DNA of 64,000 nt, taken from assembly GCF_020166435.1 (NCBI RefSeq), contig NZ_JAINZP010000007.1:124001-188000 (forward strand), written 5' to 3'. The stretch's first letter is position 1; each line of letters opens with the position of its first letter. A program made the translations under genes and the position numbers. The stretch is from Pectobacterium versatile (GTDB lineage Bacteria > Pseudomonadota > Gammaproteobacteria > Enterobacterales > Enterobacteriaceae). Shown here piece after piece: positions 27,889 to 37,455 of this stretch. Under the pieces are notes generated by a model. It was given only the letters and a program-made list of their open reading frames with translations. It ran no database searches and was not told the DNA's origin.

Positions 27889-28911
27889 ATGAAAAGCATT
27901 GTGATACAGCAGCCGAATGAGCTGGTGATTGAAGAACGTCCTATTCCGCAGCCCGCGGCAGGTGAAGTTCGGGTGAAGGTAAAGCTGGCGGGTATCTGCG
28001 GTTCGGATAGCCACATCTATCGCGGGCATAACCCTTTTGCCAAATACCCGCGCGTGATCGGGCATGAATTTTTCGGCGTGATTGAGGCGGTGGGTGAGGG
28101 CGTGGATGCTTCCCGTCTGGGCGAACGTGTCTCGGTCGACCCGGTAGTGAGCTGCGGCCATTGCTACCCTTGCTCCATCGGCAAGCCGAACGTCTGTACC
28201 TCGCTGGTGGTGCTGGGTGTGCACCGTGACGGTGGGTTCAGCGAGTACGCTGCCGTACCGGCGAAGAACGCGCACATCATCCCGGATGAGATCCCTGATG
28301 AGTTCGCCGTGATGGTCGAGCCCTTCACGATTTCAGCCAACGTGACCGCACAGGTGAAGCCGACGGAGCAGGATATCGCCCTGATTTATGGCGCGGGACC
28401 GATGGGGTTGACCTCGGTTCAGGTGCTGAAAGGCGTGTTCAACGTGAAGGAAGTCATTGTCGTCGATCGCATTCCTGAACGTCTGGATATGGCATTACGC
28501 AGCGGAGCGGACAGGGTCATCAACAACGCATCGCTGTCATTAAAAGACGAGCTGGAAGCGCTGAATATCAAGCCTACGCTGATTGTTGATGCTGCCTGCC
28601 ATCCGTCTATTTTGCAGGAAGCGATTACGATTGCGTCTCCTGCGGCACGCATCGCCATCATGGGTTTTTCCAGCGAGCCTTGTCAGGTCAGCCAACAGGG
28701 AATAACCAGCAAAGAGATCTCCATTTTCTCATCGCGCTTGAATGCCAATAAATTCCCGATCGTGATTGAGTGGCTGAAAGAGAAGCGTATCGACCCAGCA
28801 AAACTGATTACCCATCGGTTTGATTATCAGCAGGTGGTACAGGCGATTGAGGTCTTTGAAAAAGATCAAAAACGCTGCTGTAAAGTCCTGCTGACATTTA
28901 ATGATGCATGA
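27889..28911 (+). CDS. rspB: zinc-dependent alcohol dehydrogenase RspB
   Basis: A 340-residue medium-chain zinc dehydrogenase. The catalytic zinc site is seen in GICGSD and GHEFFG, the structural zinc site in CGHCYPCSIGKPNVC, and the nucleotide-binding loop in YGAGPMGLTSVQ near residue 165. It acts next to RspA, probably oxidising a sugar acid at a secondary alcohol before or after dehydration. It follows rspA by 29 bases and is cotranscribed. Confidence 0.93.
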   Translation: MKSIVIQQPNELVIEERPIPQPAAGEVRVKVKLAGICGSDSHIYRGHNPFAKYPRVIGHEFFGVIEAVGEGVDASRLGERVSVDPVVSCGHCYPCSIGKPNVCTSLVVLGVHRDGGFSEYAAVPAKNAHIIPDEIPDEFAVMVEPFTISANVTAQVKPTEQDIALIYGAGPMGLTSVQVLKGVFNVKEVIVVDRIPERLDMALRSGADRVINNASLSLKDELEALNIKPTLIVDAACHPSILQEAITIASPAARIAIMGFSSEPCQVSQQGITSKEISIFSSRLNANKFPIVIEWLKEKRIDPAKLITHRFDYQQVVQAIEVFEKDQKRCCKVLLTFNDA

Positions 28912-29110
28912 CACGTTATTAACAACAGGGGATATATAAAAGGAAAAACTATATCGACTACAGAATAATATAATGATTCCTTTGAAGTAATTATTTCTCT
29001 CTTAATCACTCCAGATCGTCAATAACGGACTGGAGTGGATTGCGACACCATGATGAACGGTAATTTTACTTACTGTGCTCTACCATAATTACAAATCGTC
29101 GAGAGTATAT

Positions 29111-30481
29111 ATGAATACGCAAATAGCATCTGGACAAGATAAGCCTGTAAGAAGTACCAAGGATTTAGTCAAGGCGGCAGTATCCGGCTGGCTGGGCACC
29201 GCATTAGAATTCATGGATTTCCAACTGTATTCGCTCGGTGCGGCATTGGTTTTCCATGAAATATTCTTCCCTGAACAATCGGCGGCAATGGCGCTGATTC
29301 TGGCAATGGGAACCTACGGCGCAGGCTATGTCGCACGTATCGTTGGTGCCTTTATTTTCGGCCGTATGGGGGACTCCATCGGCAGAAAGAGAGTGCTGTT
29401 TATCACCATTACCATGATGGGGATCTGTACTACGTTAATTGGCGTGTTGCCGACCTACGCACAGATTGGTATTTTCGCGCCCATCTTGCTGGTGACCTTG
29501 CGTATCGTGCAGGGATTAGGAGCGGGAGCCGAGATTTCCGGTGCCGGTACCATGCTGGCTGAATACGCGCCGAAAGGGAAACGCGGGATTATTTCCTCTC
29601 TGGTGGCAATGGGTACCAACTGTGGCACGCTCAGCGCTACGGCTATCTGGGCCGTCATGTTTTTTGCCCTCTCAAGAGAAGAGCTACTGGCGTGGGGCTG
29701 GCGTGTACCGTTCCTGGCCAGTGTCGTCGTGATGATCTTCGCGATCTGGCTGCGTATGAACCTGAAAGAAAGCCCGGTCTTTGAAAAAGTGAGTAATGAT
29801 GTCTCTGGTACTGAAGAGTCGTCACCGGCTCTGGTGGTTGAGCAAAGCGAGCAAAAATCAGTACTGTCCATGTTCAAAAGCAAGGCGTTTTGGCTGGCAA
29901 CAGGATTACGCTTCGGACAGGCGGGAAATTCAGGGTTAATTCAGACTTTCCTCGCGGGGTATTTAGTCCAAACGCTCTTGTTCAATAAATCTATTCCTAC
30001 TGATGCATTGATGATCAGCTCCATTATTGGTTTTATCACGATTCCATTATTAGGCTGGCTCTCGGATAAAATTGGTCGCCGCGTACCGTATATTATTCTG
30101 AATATCTCGGCGATATTGTTAGCCTACCCAATGCTCTCTCTTATCGTCGATAAAGAGAATAGCGTTAACGTGATTGTTGTCAGTATTATCATTATTCATA
30201 ACTTTGCGGTGCTGGGGTTATTTGCGCTGGAAAACATCACCATGGCGGAAATATTCGGTGGGCGCAGCCGCTTTACGCAAATGGCGATTGCCAAAGAAAC
30301 GGGCGGCCTGGTTGCCGTTGGTTTTGGCCCGGTGTTAGCGGGTATTTTCTGCAACATGACCGGTTCCTGGTGGCCGATTGTCGTGATGATGATTGCTTAC
30401 TCGGTGATTGGTTTATTCGCGGCTATCTGTATGCCGGAAGTGAAAGACCGTGACTTGGATGCATTAGACGACGCGGTATAA
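29111..30481 (+). CDS. ydfJ: MHS-family metabolite:H+ symporter (YdfJ-like)
   Basis: A 456-residue MFS transporter with about 12 transmembrane helices. It has the MHS signature GRMGDSIGRKRVLF between helices 2 and 3, and WRVPFLAS and SDKIGRR further on. The group imports organic acids by proton symport (ShiA, KgtP). Its place after rspAB and before the dehydrogenase gene matches E. coli ydfJ, which is disrupted by a prophage in K-12; here it is intact. It probably imports the sugar acid used by the cluster. ATG 29111 chosen (MNTQIASG), after GAGAG. Confidence 0.87.
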   Translation: MNTQIASGQDKPVRSTKDLVKAAVSGWLGTALEFMDFQLYSLGAALVFHEIFFPEQSAAMALILAMGTYGAGYVARIVGAFIFGRMGDSIGRKRVLFITITMMGICTTLIGVLPTYAQIGIFAPILLVTLRIVQGLGAGAEISGAGTMLAEYAPKGKRGIISSLVAMGTNCGTLSATAIWAVMFFALSREELLAWGWRVPFLASVVVMIFAIWLRMNLKESPVFEKVSNDVSGTEESSPALVVEQSEQKSVLSMFKSKAFWLATGLRFGQAGNSGLIQTFLAGYLVQTLLFNKSIPTDALMISSIIGFITIPLLGWLSDKIGRRVPYIILNISAILLAYPMLSLIVDKENSVNVIVVSIIIIHNFAVLGLFALENITMAEIFGGRSRFTQMAIAKETGGLVAVGFGPVLAGIFCNMTGSWWPIVVMMIAYSVIGLFAAICMPEVKDRDLDALDDAV

Positions 30482-30518
30482 CAGAACACCACTGCGCTCC
30501 TGTTTGCGGAGCGAAAAC

Positions 30519-30699
30519 GGGGATAATGGGATAGAAGAGTAAAGCGTTTGCGCCATGGACAAAAACGTCAGGAACGTTTTTGAACGTTGCTTGCGACGGC
30601 CCTGAAAGGGTGAATCTCAGGGATGAGATTCATATTCGCGCAATCCGAGCGTACAGGGATGTATTCACAGCGTCTTTACGATCTACCCATTATCCCCGT
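30519..30699. repeat. dispersed palindromic repeat, family B, long copy
   Basis: A 181-base element with inverted ends: GGGGATAATGGGATAGAAGA at the left and GATCTACCCATTATCCCC at the right. It shares the ends and two inner segments (AAAGCGTTTGCGCCA, ACAGGGATGTATTCACAG) with the short copy at 9708-9812, but carries about 75 extra bases in the centre, including an AACGTCAGGAACGTT stem and GAATCTCAGGGATGAGATTC. It separates ydfJ from the dehydrogenase gene. Confidence 0.78.
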
Positions 30700-30755
30700 T
30701 CCTCTCAGGTTTCCAGCAGTTGACATATTTTTTGAATCACCTATCAGGGATAACG

Positions 30756-32222
30756 ATGAGTATCAGTGAATTTTCTACTCTTAAACCGCAGGTTGTGGTG
30801 CCGCGTTACGACCGACGCCTGCTAAAAACACGTATTGCGCATATTGGCTTTGGCGCATTCCACCGGGCGCATCAGGCGGTCTGTGCCGATAAACTGGCGG
30901 CGGAGCACGGTAGCGACTGGGGCTATTGCGAAATCAACCTGATTGGCGGTGAGCAGCAGATTGAAGCCATTCGCCAGCAGGATTTGCTGTGGTCGGTGTC
31001 CGAAATGGCGGACAGCGGCTGGAATAGCCGAGTCATTGGCGTAGCAACCCGCGCGCTGCATGCGGAAGTCGAAGGTATCGAGGCTGTACTGGAAGCGCTA
31101 AGCGCGCCGGATATCGCCATTGTGTCGATTACCGTCACGGAGAAAGGCTATTGCCACCATCCGGCGACGGGGCAGTTGAATAGTGAACATCCGCTGATTT
31201 GCCACGATCTGGGGTTACCCGCAGAACCACGCTCCCTGCCCGGTGTGATTCTGGCTGCCATCAAACGCAGACGGGAACGCCAGCTACCGGCATTCAGCGT
31301 GATGTCCTGCGACAATATGCCGGAAAACGGGCACGTCACGCGCAACGTGATCGTGCAACTGGCCGAGTTGCAGGATGTCGAACTGGCGCGCTGGATTGAA
31401 CAGCACGTCACCTTTCCGTCCACGATGGTGGACAGGATTGTTCCAGCTATCACCGGGGAAACGTTGGAGACAATTCAGGGACAGCTGGGTGTAGCCGACC
31501 CCGCGGGGATCGCCTGTGAACCGTTCTTCCAGTGGGTGGTTGAAGATAACTTCGTCAACGGCCGTCCTGCGTGGGAAAAAGCGGGCGCGGAGCTGGTACA
31601 GGATGTCCTGCCGTTTGAGGAAATGAAGCTGCGTATGCTGAACGGTAGCCACTCGTTTCTGGCGTATCTTGGCTACCTTGCTGGCTATCAACATATCAGC
31701 GAGTGCATGCAGGACAGCGAACTGGTCGCGGCGGCGCATCATCTGATGCTGCGTGAACAGGCTCCAACGCTGCGTACACAGGGGGTCGATCTCGCCGCCT
31801 ATGCGGATGCGCTGTTGGATCGCTATCGCAACCGTGCGTTAAAACACCGTACCTGGCAGATTGCGATGGACGGTTCGCAGAAATTGCCACAGCGGATGTT
31901 GGATTCGATCCGCTGGCATCTGGCTCGCGGCAGCCGTTTTGATGCGCTGGCGCTTGGCGTGGCAGGGTGGATGCGCTATGTCGGCGGTGTGGATGAGCAA
32001 GGACAACCGATTGAAATTAGCGATCCGCTGAAAGACTTGATCGCGGAAACGGTGCAACGTAGCCCGGAAGGTGAAAGCCGAGTCGCGGCATTGCTGACGC
32101 TGACGGCGATTTTTGGTGAGGACTTACCGAAGAATCCTGTCTTTGTTGATGCGGTGACGCAGCACTACCTGTCGCTGTTAGCGAAGGGCGTGAAAGGAAC
32201 ATTGCAGGGTACCGACTGGTAG
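30756..32222 (+). CDS. ydfI: mannitol dehydrogenase/fructuronate reductase family protein (YdfI-like)
   Basis: A 488-residue NAD(H)-dependent polyol/hexuronate dehydrogenase of the mannitol dehydrogenase family. The N-terminal Rossmann loop is [13 protein letters not shown], followed by [10 protein letters not shown], the VDRIVPAIT motif and the catalytic-helix motif [20 protein letters not shown] near residue 290. E. coli YdfI and UxuB act on D-mannonate/fructuronate, which fits RspA as a mannonate dehydratase relative. ATG 30756 follows CAGGGA. It belongs to the rsp cluster although a repeat separates it from ydfJ. Confidence 0.92.
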   Translation: MSISEFSTLKPQVVVPRYDRRLLKTRIAHIGFGAFHRAHQAVCADKLAAEHGSDWGYCEINLIGGEQQIEAIRQQDLLWSVSEMADSGWNSRVIGVATRALHAEVEGIEAVLEALSAPDIAIVSITVTEKGYCHHPATGQLNSEHPLICHDLGLPAEPRSLPGVILAAIKRRRERQLPAFSVMSCDNMPENGHVTRNVIVQLAELQDVELARWIEQHVTFPSTMVDRIVPAITGETLETIQGQLGVADPAGIACEPFFQWVVEDNFVNGRPAWEKAGAELVQDVLPFEEMKLRMLNGSHSFLAYLGYLAGYQHISECMQDSELVAAAHHLMLREQAPTLRTQGVDLAAYADALLDRYRNRALKHRTWQIAMDGSQKLPQRMLDSIRWHLARGSRFDALALGVAGWMRYVGGVDEQGQPIEISDPLKDLIAETVQRSPEGESRVAALLTLTAIFGEDLPKNPVFVDAVTQHYLSLLAKGVKGTLQGTDW

Positions 32223-32419
32223 GACGAAAGGGCGGCGGCGACGGCCGTCGTGTGACTGTATTGATATGCCGTAATCATAAATCAACACAGGATGAGGTGA
32301 GTGCCGATGATGCCTTGCCCTGTGTCTCCCACTCTTACCACGACAGGCGTTGTAACACTGACACTCGCTGCGCTAAGCGTGTATCATAAGCGGTAAATTT
32401 CTCGGGTAAGCACAGCGGC

Positions 32420-33106
32420 ATGGATACCTCTTTTCAGATCAACAACAACGAACCAGTCAATCAGCAAATTTATCGCGTACTGCGCAAAGACATTGTGGAA
32501 TGCAATATTCCGCCGGGTAAACTGCTGTCTGAAAAAGAAATTTCCGTGCGTTTTGATGTGTCCCGCCAGCCGGTCAGAGAGGCTTTTATCAAGCTGGCAG
32601 AGGCCGGGCTGGTGCAAATTATGCCGCAGCGCGGCACGTTTGTGATGAAAATCTCCGAGCAGCGCGTGGCGGATGCCCGCTTTATCCGTCAGGCGCTGGA
32701 ATGTGCGATTGTGCGCCGGGCGGCAGAAATGGTGACGGAAGAACAGCTGTTGACGCTGGAGCACAACTTACGCCGTCAGGAACTGGCCGCGCAGAATGAG
32801 CAGGTGCGGGAGTTTCTCAGCCTTGACGACAGTTTCCACCAGCTTTTGACGCAGATTGCCAACTGTCCGCTGGCGTGGGAAACCATCGAGTCGATTAAAG
32901 CGACGATGGACCGCGTGCGTTTTCTCAGCTTGAGCCAGGTTTCACCACCAACCAGCCTGATCCAGCAGCACTACCTGATTTTTAGCGCCCTGAAAGCGCG
33001 CGATCCCGATGCCGCAGAAAAAGCGATTCGTGAGCATTTGCAGGAAATGATCTATTCGATCACGCCGATTGCGCAACAGAATAGCGACTGGTTCGAGCAC
33101 GCCTGA
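32420..33106 (+). CDS. rspR: GntR/FCD-family regulator RspR
   Basis: A 228-residue GntR-family regulator of the FadR (FCD) branch. Residues 12-75 are the winged helix ([39 protein letters not shown]), and the rest is an all-helical ligand domain with metal-binding His/Asp positions ([15 protein letters not shown]). It ends the rsp cluster in the same orientation; in E. coli YdfH/RspR represses rspAB. Here it lies downstream instead of divergent. Confidence 0.9.
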   Translation: MDTSFQINNNEPVNQQIYRVLRKDIVECNIPPGKLLSEKEISVRFDVSRQPVREAFIKLAEAGLVQIMPQRGTFVMKISEQRVADARFIRQALECAIVRRAAEMVTEEQLLTLEHNLRRQELAAQNEQVREFLSLDDSFHQLLTQIANCPLAWETIESIKATMDRVRFLSLSQVSPPTSLIQQHYLIFSALKARDPDAAEKAIREHLQEMIYSITPIAQQNSDWFEHA

Positions 33107-33484
33107 GTAGCTATTGCGTTGAATAATCTGGTGGGAAGCACTCGCTGAACCATTGTCCTCAGCGAATGGATGAGGCTGCCCTATTTTCTGGCTGCTATCA
33201 CAGCATGGTGCTTACGTGCCCATACTGTGATGGTTTGCTCACTCAGCGCGATAACACCGCAATTTCACTGCTGCTCAAGACTTCATCATAGATTTTGAAA
33301 TAATCATATCAGCCTTTCATATAGTGAGTGGTCGGATATGGTAAACGCCCAAGAGAAATGTTATTCAGCTCGCCCTCGCAGAGTAAGTTAAAATAGAGAT
33401 ATATAAATTATGGATGTTTTTTGAAAGAATGCATAACATTTTTATGTGACTATTGAACGCCTATTATTAAATAGGATATTAAAA
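33107..33484. other. intergenic region before the F-box-like gene
   Basis: About 380 bases without a gene I can support. The last 70 bases (TTTTTTGAAAGAATGCATAA and the following ATTTTTATGTGACTATTG, 33415-33455) recur almost unchanged before the second paralogue at 35084-35125, so they belong to the duplicated unit. I saw no clear hrp box (GGAACC-N15-16-CCAC). Confidence 0.5.
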
Positions 33485-34276
33485 ATGTTAAATGAAGTAT
33501 CAAATAGTAAAACCAATGCACCGATATTATTGTGTCAAGATAGTCAATTAGTATCAACAGAAGGGGGGCGGATTGTTAATAAACTAGATTATATCAGCAA
33601 TCTACCTATTGAAATAAAAGAAAAAATCGCATTCAAACTTAATGTTACGGATTATAATAATTTACGTAATTCATCTGAGTTGATGAAGACGAGTTTGAAA
33701 TCTATTAGTTTTATCTGTAATGAGTTAATGGAGAACAAATGTATTGGAGAGGTAAGAGAGCAGTATTTGTCAATTTTCCGTAAACAAATAGATGAACTCA
33801 TTAAAAATGATATGTCAGATGATTTATCACTAGCTATACAAGGACTTGAAATGTCTGAAGGTGTTTATCCTTTTGAATTAAAAACACAATGCTATAAAAA
33901 TAATAAGAAGTATGGTGATTTATTAATGCGTTTCAAAATGAAGGCATCCGGTAATAATTGCAATAATAAACCAGGAATGCTTTTTCTTCGTAAGAATTCA
34001 GGAGAGGTAGGTGTGGAGTTACTATCACTGGAATTTAATAGTATTGATATTAATAAGGATATTCTGGATATTATATTTAAATCGTTTGACACCATTTTCA
34101 AAGAAATTAGCACCAACGATCGGCTTTTTTTTGCAGCTAGCGCTTATACCTTAATGAAAGGACTAATTGATAAAACTCCAAATAACATTAAGGTAAGCGA
34201 TATTTCTGCGTGTACATCAAAATATCCAGAGTTAATTGAAACTGGGAGAATGACACTTGATTACTTCGCGGAATGA
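33485..34276 (+). CDS. F-box-like protein, paralogue 1
   Basis: A 263-residue protein of unknown function. Residues 37-77 read ISNLPIEIKEKIAFKLN followed by TDYNNLRNSSELMKTSL, which fits the eukaryotic F-box pattern (LP-x-E-I-x-x-x-I-x-x-x-L, D-[YL]-x-x-[LF]). The N-terminus is rich in Ser, Asn and Thr with few charges, as in type III effectors. The C-terminal half shares DIIFKSFDTIFKE and ACTSKYPELIETG with the paralogue at 35150. There is no signal peptide, membrane helix or leucine-rich repeat. ATG 33485 follows AAATAGGATA; an ATG 39 bases upstream is less likely because the paralogue begins at the same point. The gene is strikingly AT-rich. F-box function and secretion are inference. Confidence 0.72.
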   Translation: MLNEVSNSKTNAPILLCQDSQLVSTEGGRIVNKLDYISNLPIEIKEKIAFKLNVTDYNNLRNSSELMKTSLKSISFICNELMENKCIGEVREQYLSIFRKQIDELIKNDMSDDLSLAIQGLEMSEGVYPFELKTQCYKNNKKYGDLLMRFKMKASGNNCNNKPGMLFLRKNSGEVGVELLSLEFNSIDINKDILDIIFKSFDTIFKEISTNDRLFFAASAYTLMKGLIDKTPNNIKVSDISACTSKYPELIETGRMTLDYFAE

Positions 34277-34324
34277 GTCAGTGCATTAAGAACCACTTCC
34301 AAATGAAGGTCATGTATTCAATTC

Positions 34325-35060
34325 GTTGATGCCCCTGTAAAATGAGCGATTTCAGGTGTGGAGTTGATGGCTCAGGTTGACGTGAAATGTCCTTTTTGTG
34401 AATGTACCGACGCAGTTAAAAAGCATGGTATGGGTAATGCTGGATACCAGCGCTCTCGCTATCAGTCATGCTGCCGTACTTTCCAGCTCGACTATGCGTA
34501 TTGCGCCTGCCAGCACGGCATGAAAGAACAAATTGTTGACCTTGCTATGAACAATGCCTGCATTCGTGATACTGATCGGGCGTTACATATCAGCATTAAT
34601 GCTGTTGTGCGCACCTTAAAAAACTCGCGCGCGATGTGTAACCACACTTTCGCTGGACAATCTCTAGATTTAGCTTATCTGCGAAGTTGATGAAATGTGA
34701 TCATTTGTTTGCAACAAAAAGCAGCAACGCTGGTTGTGGTATGCGTGGGAACCTAGCCTCAAACGAATCATTGCCCATGCTTTGGGGGGCGGAACAAAAA
34801 GACGTTGCACCAAACTACTAGGTTTGCTTTCAGGCTTCAGCGTAGCTTTCTGGTGTACAGATAACTGAAATGTTGCCGGATAAAAAATACATAACTGGCA
34901 AGCTTTACACGCAGCAGATTGAGCGCGAAAACCTGAATCTTCGCAATCGGTTAAAACGACTGAATCGCAAAACTCTTGGGTACTCAAAATCAGTGGAAAT
35001 GCATGACAACATAATCGGTACATTCATCGAGCGTGAACATTATCTACAATGATCTGATAT
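34325..35060 (+). mobile_element. degenerate IS1-family element
   Basis: Remains of an IS1-type element. The InsA part (34367-34690) is open and keeps CPFC and CC finger residues and the helix-turn-helix DTDRALHISINAVVRTLKNS. The InsB part is broken: a TGA at about 34696 replaces the Trp expected in EVDEMW, and a frameshift near 34866 separates ALGGGTKRRCTKLLGLLSG from MLPDKKYITGKLYTQQIERE (34870-35052). Transposase cannot be made intact. The left edge, GTTGATGCCCCTGT at 34325, looks like a terminal repeat; I could not place the right edge. It lies exactly between the two F-box-like paralogues. Confidence 0.82.
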
Positions 35061-35149
35061 ACACATTGAATACATGACCATTTTTTGAAAGAGTGTATTA
35101 TATTTTTATGTAACTATTGGGTATATATTTATTAAATAGGATAAAATAA

Positions 35150-35950
35150 ATGTTACATAACATATCAAATAGCAAAAACAATACACCAATATCATTTAAT
35201 CAAGGTAGCCAACCAACATCAGTAGAAGGGCAGTCGGGTTTTGTTCATAAACTAGATCATATCAGTAACCTACCTGTCGAAATAAAAGAAAAAATTGCAT
35301 TCGAACTTAATGCTACAGATTATAATAATTTTCGTAATTCATCTGAAACGATGAAGGCAGATTTGAAATCTATTGGATTTATATGTGATGAACTAGTAAA
35401 AAATAATTTTTCTGGAAAAATAATGAAAAGACATTTCCCAATGTTTAAACATGTCAAGGAATTTCTTTATGAGGATGTATCGGATAGTTTATCACAAGCT
35501 ATACAACATCTTAAAGCATGTGAAAATACACCTTTTTGTAATTTCATTGAGGTAGGAACGAAATACTACGAATGTGATAGTGTTTCTGACAATGTGTTAA
35601 TGCGTTGCAGAGAGGAAATCTGCAGAAACATGTGCGATAAAAAGCCATTAACATCGATGAGTTATGGGGGGAGGGACTGCATAACAGCACTGGGTATTTA
35701 TAATCCTCATCTTGATAAAGATACATTGGATATTATCTTTAAATCGTTTGATACCATATTCAAAGAAACTCGTACTAATGATCGACTTCTTTTAGCGTCT
35801 ACTGCTTATATTCTTATGAACTATCTAATTGTTAATACCCCAAATGACATTAAGGTAATCGATATTGCTGCATGTACATCAAAATATCCAGAGTTAATTG
35901 AAACTGGGGTTGTGGTTGTTAATTATCAGCGCCAGAAGTCAGTGAATTAA
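35150..35950 (+). CDS. F-box-like protein, paralogue 2
   Basis: A 266-residue paralogue of the protein at 33485. The F-box-like segment is better conserved than the rest: ISNLPVEIKEKIAFELN then TDYNNFRNSSETMKADL, residues 38-78. The middle (residues 85-185) has diverged and gained several Cys residues (CREEICRNMCDKKP), whereas the C-terminal block DTLDIIFKSFDTIFKE to CTSKYPELIETG is again close. The upstream sequence, including the AAATAGGATA ribosome site, is also shared, showing that a whole promoter-gene unit was duplicated. Its function is unknown; a host-directed effector acting through Skp1-type partners is a hypothesis from the motif alone. Confidence 0.72.
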   Translation: MLHNISNSKNNTPISFNQGSQPTSVEGQSGFVHKLDHISNLPVEIKEKIAFELNATDYNNFRNSSETMKADLKSIGFICDELVKNNFSGKIMKRHFPMFKHVKEFLYEDVSDSLSQAIQHLKACENTPFCNFIEVGTKYYECDSVSDNVLMRCREEICRNMCDKKPLTSMSYGGRDCITALGIYNPHLDKDTLDIIFKSFDTIFKETRTNDRLLLASTAYILMNYLIVNTPNDIKVIDIAACTSKYPELIETGVVVVNYQRQKSVN

Positions 35951-36024
35951 TAGCCACTCCCAAAAGGAGTGTTCATTAATAAATAGTGATCACTCCTGAG
36001 GGCTAAAAATGGCAGACATTAGTT

Positions 36025-36117
36025 TTAGTGTATAAGCGATGAACTCAGGGAGAAAATGGTTCCTCTAAATCTCCGCAGAAATTCGGCAACCAGCAGTGCT
36101 AACAATGTGTGTTTCAT
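36025..36117 (-). CDS. possible 30-residue ORF downstream of the PLD gene
   Basis: ATG 36117 is preceded by GGGGAATAGC, a good ribosome site, and opens a 30-codon frame (MKHTLLALLVAEFLRRFRG...). It begins with a short hydrophobic stretch followed by basic residues. It starts 33 bases after the phospholipase D-like gene on the same strand. No family recognised; it may be chance or the start of a lost gene. Confidence 0.25.
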   Translation of the reverse strand: MKHTLLALLVAEFLRRFRGTIFSLSSSLIH

Positions 36118-36150
36118 GCTATTCCCCATCAAATGTCATTCGGGTTGTGG

Positions 36151-37455
36151 CTACGGTGCGGTGACCGTGCCGCCTGTCGTGGATGAAGTGATACCACCCG
36201 GATTGAGCTGAGGATAATCATAATCAATGCGCAAAGGATGCGCGTACTCGCTGTTCCACAGTTGTGTATAGAGCATGTCTACCCGCTGCGCCATCGCTGG
36301 GTTCTGAATCACCATCTCCAAATTGCGCGAGTTATCCAGATAGCCGCCGCTCCAGTTGCTGGTGCCTATCCAGGCTTTTTGGCCGTCGATGGTCATGATC
36401 TTACTGTGGATCACGCGGGCAAACGGGATGAAGCCGCTGCTGGCTTGCGGTATTGAGACCGTTTTTATCTGAATGTTGGGTAGCACGGCCAGACTTTTCA
36501 GGTAAGCGATATTCGGCATTTTGGTGCTCCATTCGGACACCATCAGCTCGATCTGGACGCCGCGTGCGGCGGCGGTGCGAATCGCGTTATCGATCACCGC
36601 GTAGTAGGGGCGCGTTTTATCCGGGCCGTAAGAGAGCGGGACGTAATCCATCACCTGAATGCGAACCTGCTGTTGGGCTTCGGCCAGCAAACGAGGGAGT
36701 TCTTCTTCGGAATCTATCACGCCAGCGGGGTTGAATGCTTTGGGGCTGGCAACCAGATAGTTGCCCGAACGGTCAGCGGGTTGCGTTGCTGCGGGCAGCG
36801 GCGCAACGGTTTCGCCGTGGGTCAGTCGCGCTTGCGCCAGCCAGTCTTGTTCAAAAATGGCGCTAATCTGAGTCACCACGCGGGGATCGTCGATTAATAA
36901 CCCCGTTTCGTGAATGTGCTCCAGCGCCCGCCAGTCAAGATTCTGGCTGCCCATGTAGGCCTGTTTGCCATCAACCAGCAGATATTTAGCGTGCACAATA
37001 CCGCCGCTCAGGCGTTCAAAGGGGATTACGCGCAGCTCCAGATTCGGAATCGTTTTGAGCTGTTCCAGCGTGTCCTGCGTGGAAATTTTTAGCCCTTTTT
37101 CTTCAAGCAGCAGGCGGATTCGCACGCCGCGTTCTCCGGCGGCACGCAGATGCTGTAAGACGTTATCGAAGCGTGTTCCAGCCTGATTAGCGACATAGAA
37201 TTGGCCCAGTTCAATGGTGTGCTGTGCGTTATCAAACAGCGATATCCACACCGCGTCGCTGGGGCGTAAATCGGGGGCGGTCAGCGTGGTTTCCACCGGG
37301 GCGTCATACACTAATTCATAGCCGGGAATGCTATAGCCGCTAGTGTCGGCATGAGCTGACGCACTCACAATAAACAATACGCCTCCTGCCAGTAGTGTGT
37401 TGATGCAATGCTTCCAGCGCTGCCCCGGATGGGTGAAACCACAACGATTAAGCAT
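36151..37455 (-). CDS. exported phospholipase D-like protein
   Basis: A 434-residue protein with a long signal peptide (cut after AHA, near residue 36) and two HKD catalytic motifs: HAKYLLVDGKQAYMGSQN near 154 and HSKIMTIDGQKAWIGTSN near 352. Two HKD motifs form one active site in phospholipase D, cardiolipin synthase and related phosphodiesterases. Its start overlaps the end of the exbB-like gene by 8 bases, so it is the last gene of the TonB operon. That position suggests that it processes a phosphodiester ligand that is taken up, or modifies envelope lipids for the receptor; the substrate is unknown. Confidence 0.88.
   Translation of the reverse strand: MLNRCGFTHPGQRWKHCINTLLAGGVLFIVSASAHADTSGYSIPGYELVYDAPVETTLTAPDLRPSDAVWISLFDNAQHTIELGQFYVANQAGTRFDNVLQHLRAAGERGVRIRLLLEEKGLKISTQDTLEQLKTIPNLELRVIPFERLSGGIVHAKYLLVDGKQAYMGSQNLDWRALEHIHETGLLIDDPRVVTQISAIFEQDWLAQARLTHGETVAPLPAATQPADRSGNYLVASPKAFNPAGVIDSEEELPRLLAEAQQQVRIQVMDYVPLSYGPDKTRPYYAVIDNAIRTAAARGVQIELMVSEWSTKMPNIAYLKSLAVLPNIQIKTVSIPQASSGFIPFARVIHSKIMTIDGQKAWIGTSNWSGGYLDNSRNLEMVIQNPAMAQRVDMLYTQLWNSEYAHPLRIDYDYPQLNPGGITSSTTGGTVTAP

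Noticed and set aside
33107..33484. Search for an hrp box before the F-box-like gene
   Set aside because: No GGAACC-N15-16-CCAC pattern found, so direct HrpL control is not supported.
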